A model generated the notes under the pieces. That model was not told where the DNA came from. It searched no databases and worked only from the letters and a program-made list of their open reading frames with translations. 5,879 nucleotides of DNA from Anaerovibrio sp. (GTDB lineage Bacteria; Bacillota; Negativicutes; Selenomonadales; Selenomonadaceae). The stretch covers positions 1 to 5,879 of the forward strand of contig JAEDOE010000085.1 of the NCBI GenBank assembly GCA_016302095.1, given 5' to 3'. This document shows positions 5,473-5,879 of the stretch, piece by piece (within the stretch, counting starts at the first letter, position 1; each line of letters starts with the position of its first letter). Position numbers and translations under genes: made by a program.

Positions 5473-5879
5473 AGAATGTCACGGGTTAAGAGGCGGCGGC
5501 TGAATCTGCAGCAGCGGCGTGAGAGGATGCACTGCCGGAAGAAGGCGGCTGCGGCTCTTTTGACAGGGCTGGCTGCCGGTGCGCCCCTCCGGGCGGATGC
5601 GGTCACCCTCAATGTGCTGCAGGATATCTATGGCGATTTTGATTATATGGAAAATAATCTGGCAAATATCCGTGCCTTTGATTTGGCGAAGGAGTATGTG
5701 GGGGAGGCGGCAAAGAACGCGGCACTGGCTCAGAGCTATCTGGAGGAGGCGGAGGGCATCTGCCGGGAGGCTGCCGAGAACCTGCGCATGGCGGAGAAAA
5801 ACAGGCAGCAGGCGGAGGAGCAGGTGCGCCTGACGGCAGAGGAGCTGCAAAGGACACGGGCTGAGAGGATAAGGCTCAC
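5470..5879 (+). CDS. Exported, probably coiled-coil protein, 5' part (3' end outside window)
   Basis: 136 codons are visible and the frame is open to the window end. The N-terminus is strongly basic over the first 25 residues, followed by a hydrophobic Ala/Leu run (26-40) ending A-D-A at 42-44, which reads as a Sec signal peptide cleaved before Val45. The mature part starts with Q-D-I-Y-G-D-F-D-Y-M (51-60), and from about residue 70 it is Ala/Glu/Gln/Arg-rich, uninterrupted by Pro and almost free of Gly, with heptad-like spacing: a likely long helix or coiled coil. The start is coupled to the previous frame (TGATG) and has a very good ribosome binding site, so it probably belongs to the pel operon. 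I do not recognise the family. Candidates are a periplasmic or cell-wall scaffold of Pel export, or a structural envelope protein; neither can be shown from this fragment. Base use resembles pelG, so there is no sign of recent acquisition. Confidence 0.8.
   Translation, partial: MRMSRVKRRRLNLQQRRERMHCRKKAAAALLTGLAAGAPLRADAVTLNVLQDIYGDFDYMENNLANIRAFDLAKEYVGEAAKNAALAQSYLEEAEGICREAAENLRMAEKNRQQAEEQVRLTAEELQRTRAERIRL

Noticed and set aside
5250..5612. Minus-strand open frames across the repeat tract (Ile/His/Pro-rich)
   Set aside because: They are open only because the plus strand is purine-rich and repetitive, they have no recognisable features, and they run antisense into the signal-peptide gene.
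1..5879. Mobile elements, CRISPR arrays, tRNA or rRNA genes
   Set aside because: None seen: the window is filled by co-directed coding sequence with one small repeat tract, and the repeats lack the regular repeat-spacer layout of CRISPR.

Overview
The window is an interior piece of a Pel-type exopolysaccharide operon with all genes on the plus strand. In order it holds the 3' part of a pelE-like gene, a membrane-anchored DUF2194/deacetylase gene (the PelA deacetylase module), pelF, pelG, a 54-codon small reading frame lying on a repeat tract, and the 5' part of a gene for an exported, probably coiled-coil protein. The order E-A(deacetylase)-F-G is the one known from Gram-positive pel clusters (pelD-E-A(DA)-F-G), not the pelABCDEFG order of Pseudomonas. 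A pelD-like gene (the c-di-GMP receptor) would be expected just upstream, outside the window.

Organism: the layout, strong Shine-Dalgarno sites, fairly high GC with frequent AGG arginine and CTG leucine codons, and a GTG start point to the Bacillota. A high-GC anaerobe such as a Selenomonas-like member of the Negativicutes, or a Lachnospiraceae relative, is my guess from style alone and is weakly supported. The distinction matters because Negativicutes have an outer membrane, so their Pel polymer would need a further export step.

Layout: 1-582 is the pelE 3' end. The pelA(DA) gene (569-2389) overlaps it by 14 bases and has a GTG start. The pelF gene (2386-3816) overlaps pelA by 4 bases (ATGA). 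A 39-base gap with short 9-base repeats precedes pelG (3856-5313). From about 5314 to 5470 the sequence changes character, becoming richer in A/T and built of imperfect direct repeats. It can be read as a 54-residue Trp/Gly/Asp-rich peptide that overlaps pelG by 8 bases and the next gene by one base (TGATG), and it also contains a promoter-like sequence. A gene with a strong ribosome binding site starts at 5470 and runs off the window.

How the parts work together (family knowledge): PelF is the cytosolic glycosyltransferase and PelG the multi-pass membrane partner through which the chain is thought to pass. PelE is the TPR scaffold that holds the synthase with PelD. The deacetylase trims N-acetyl groups outside the membrane to give the cationic, partly deacetylated polymer. 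The two reading frames after pelG are not part of the known Gram-positive Pel set and are the least explained part of the window.
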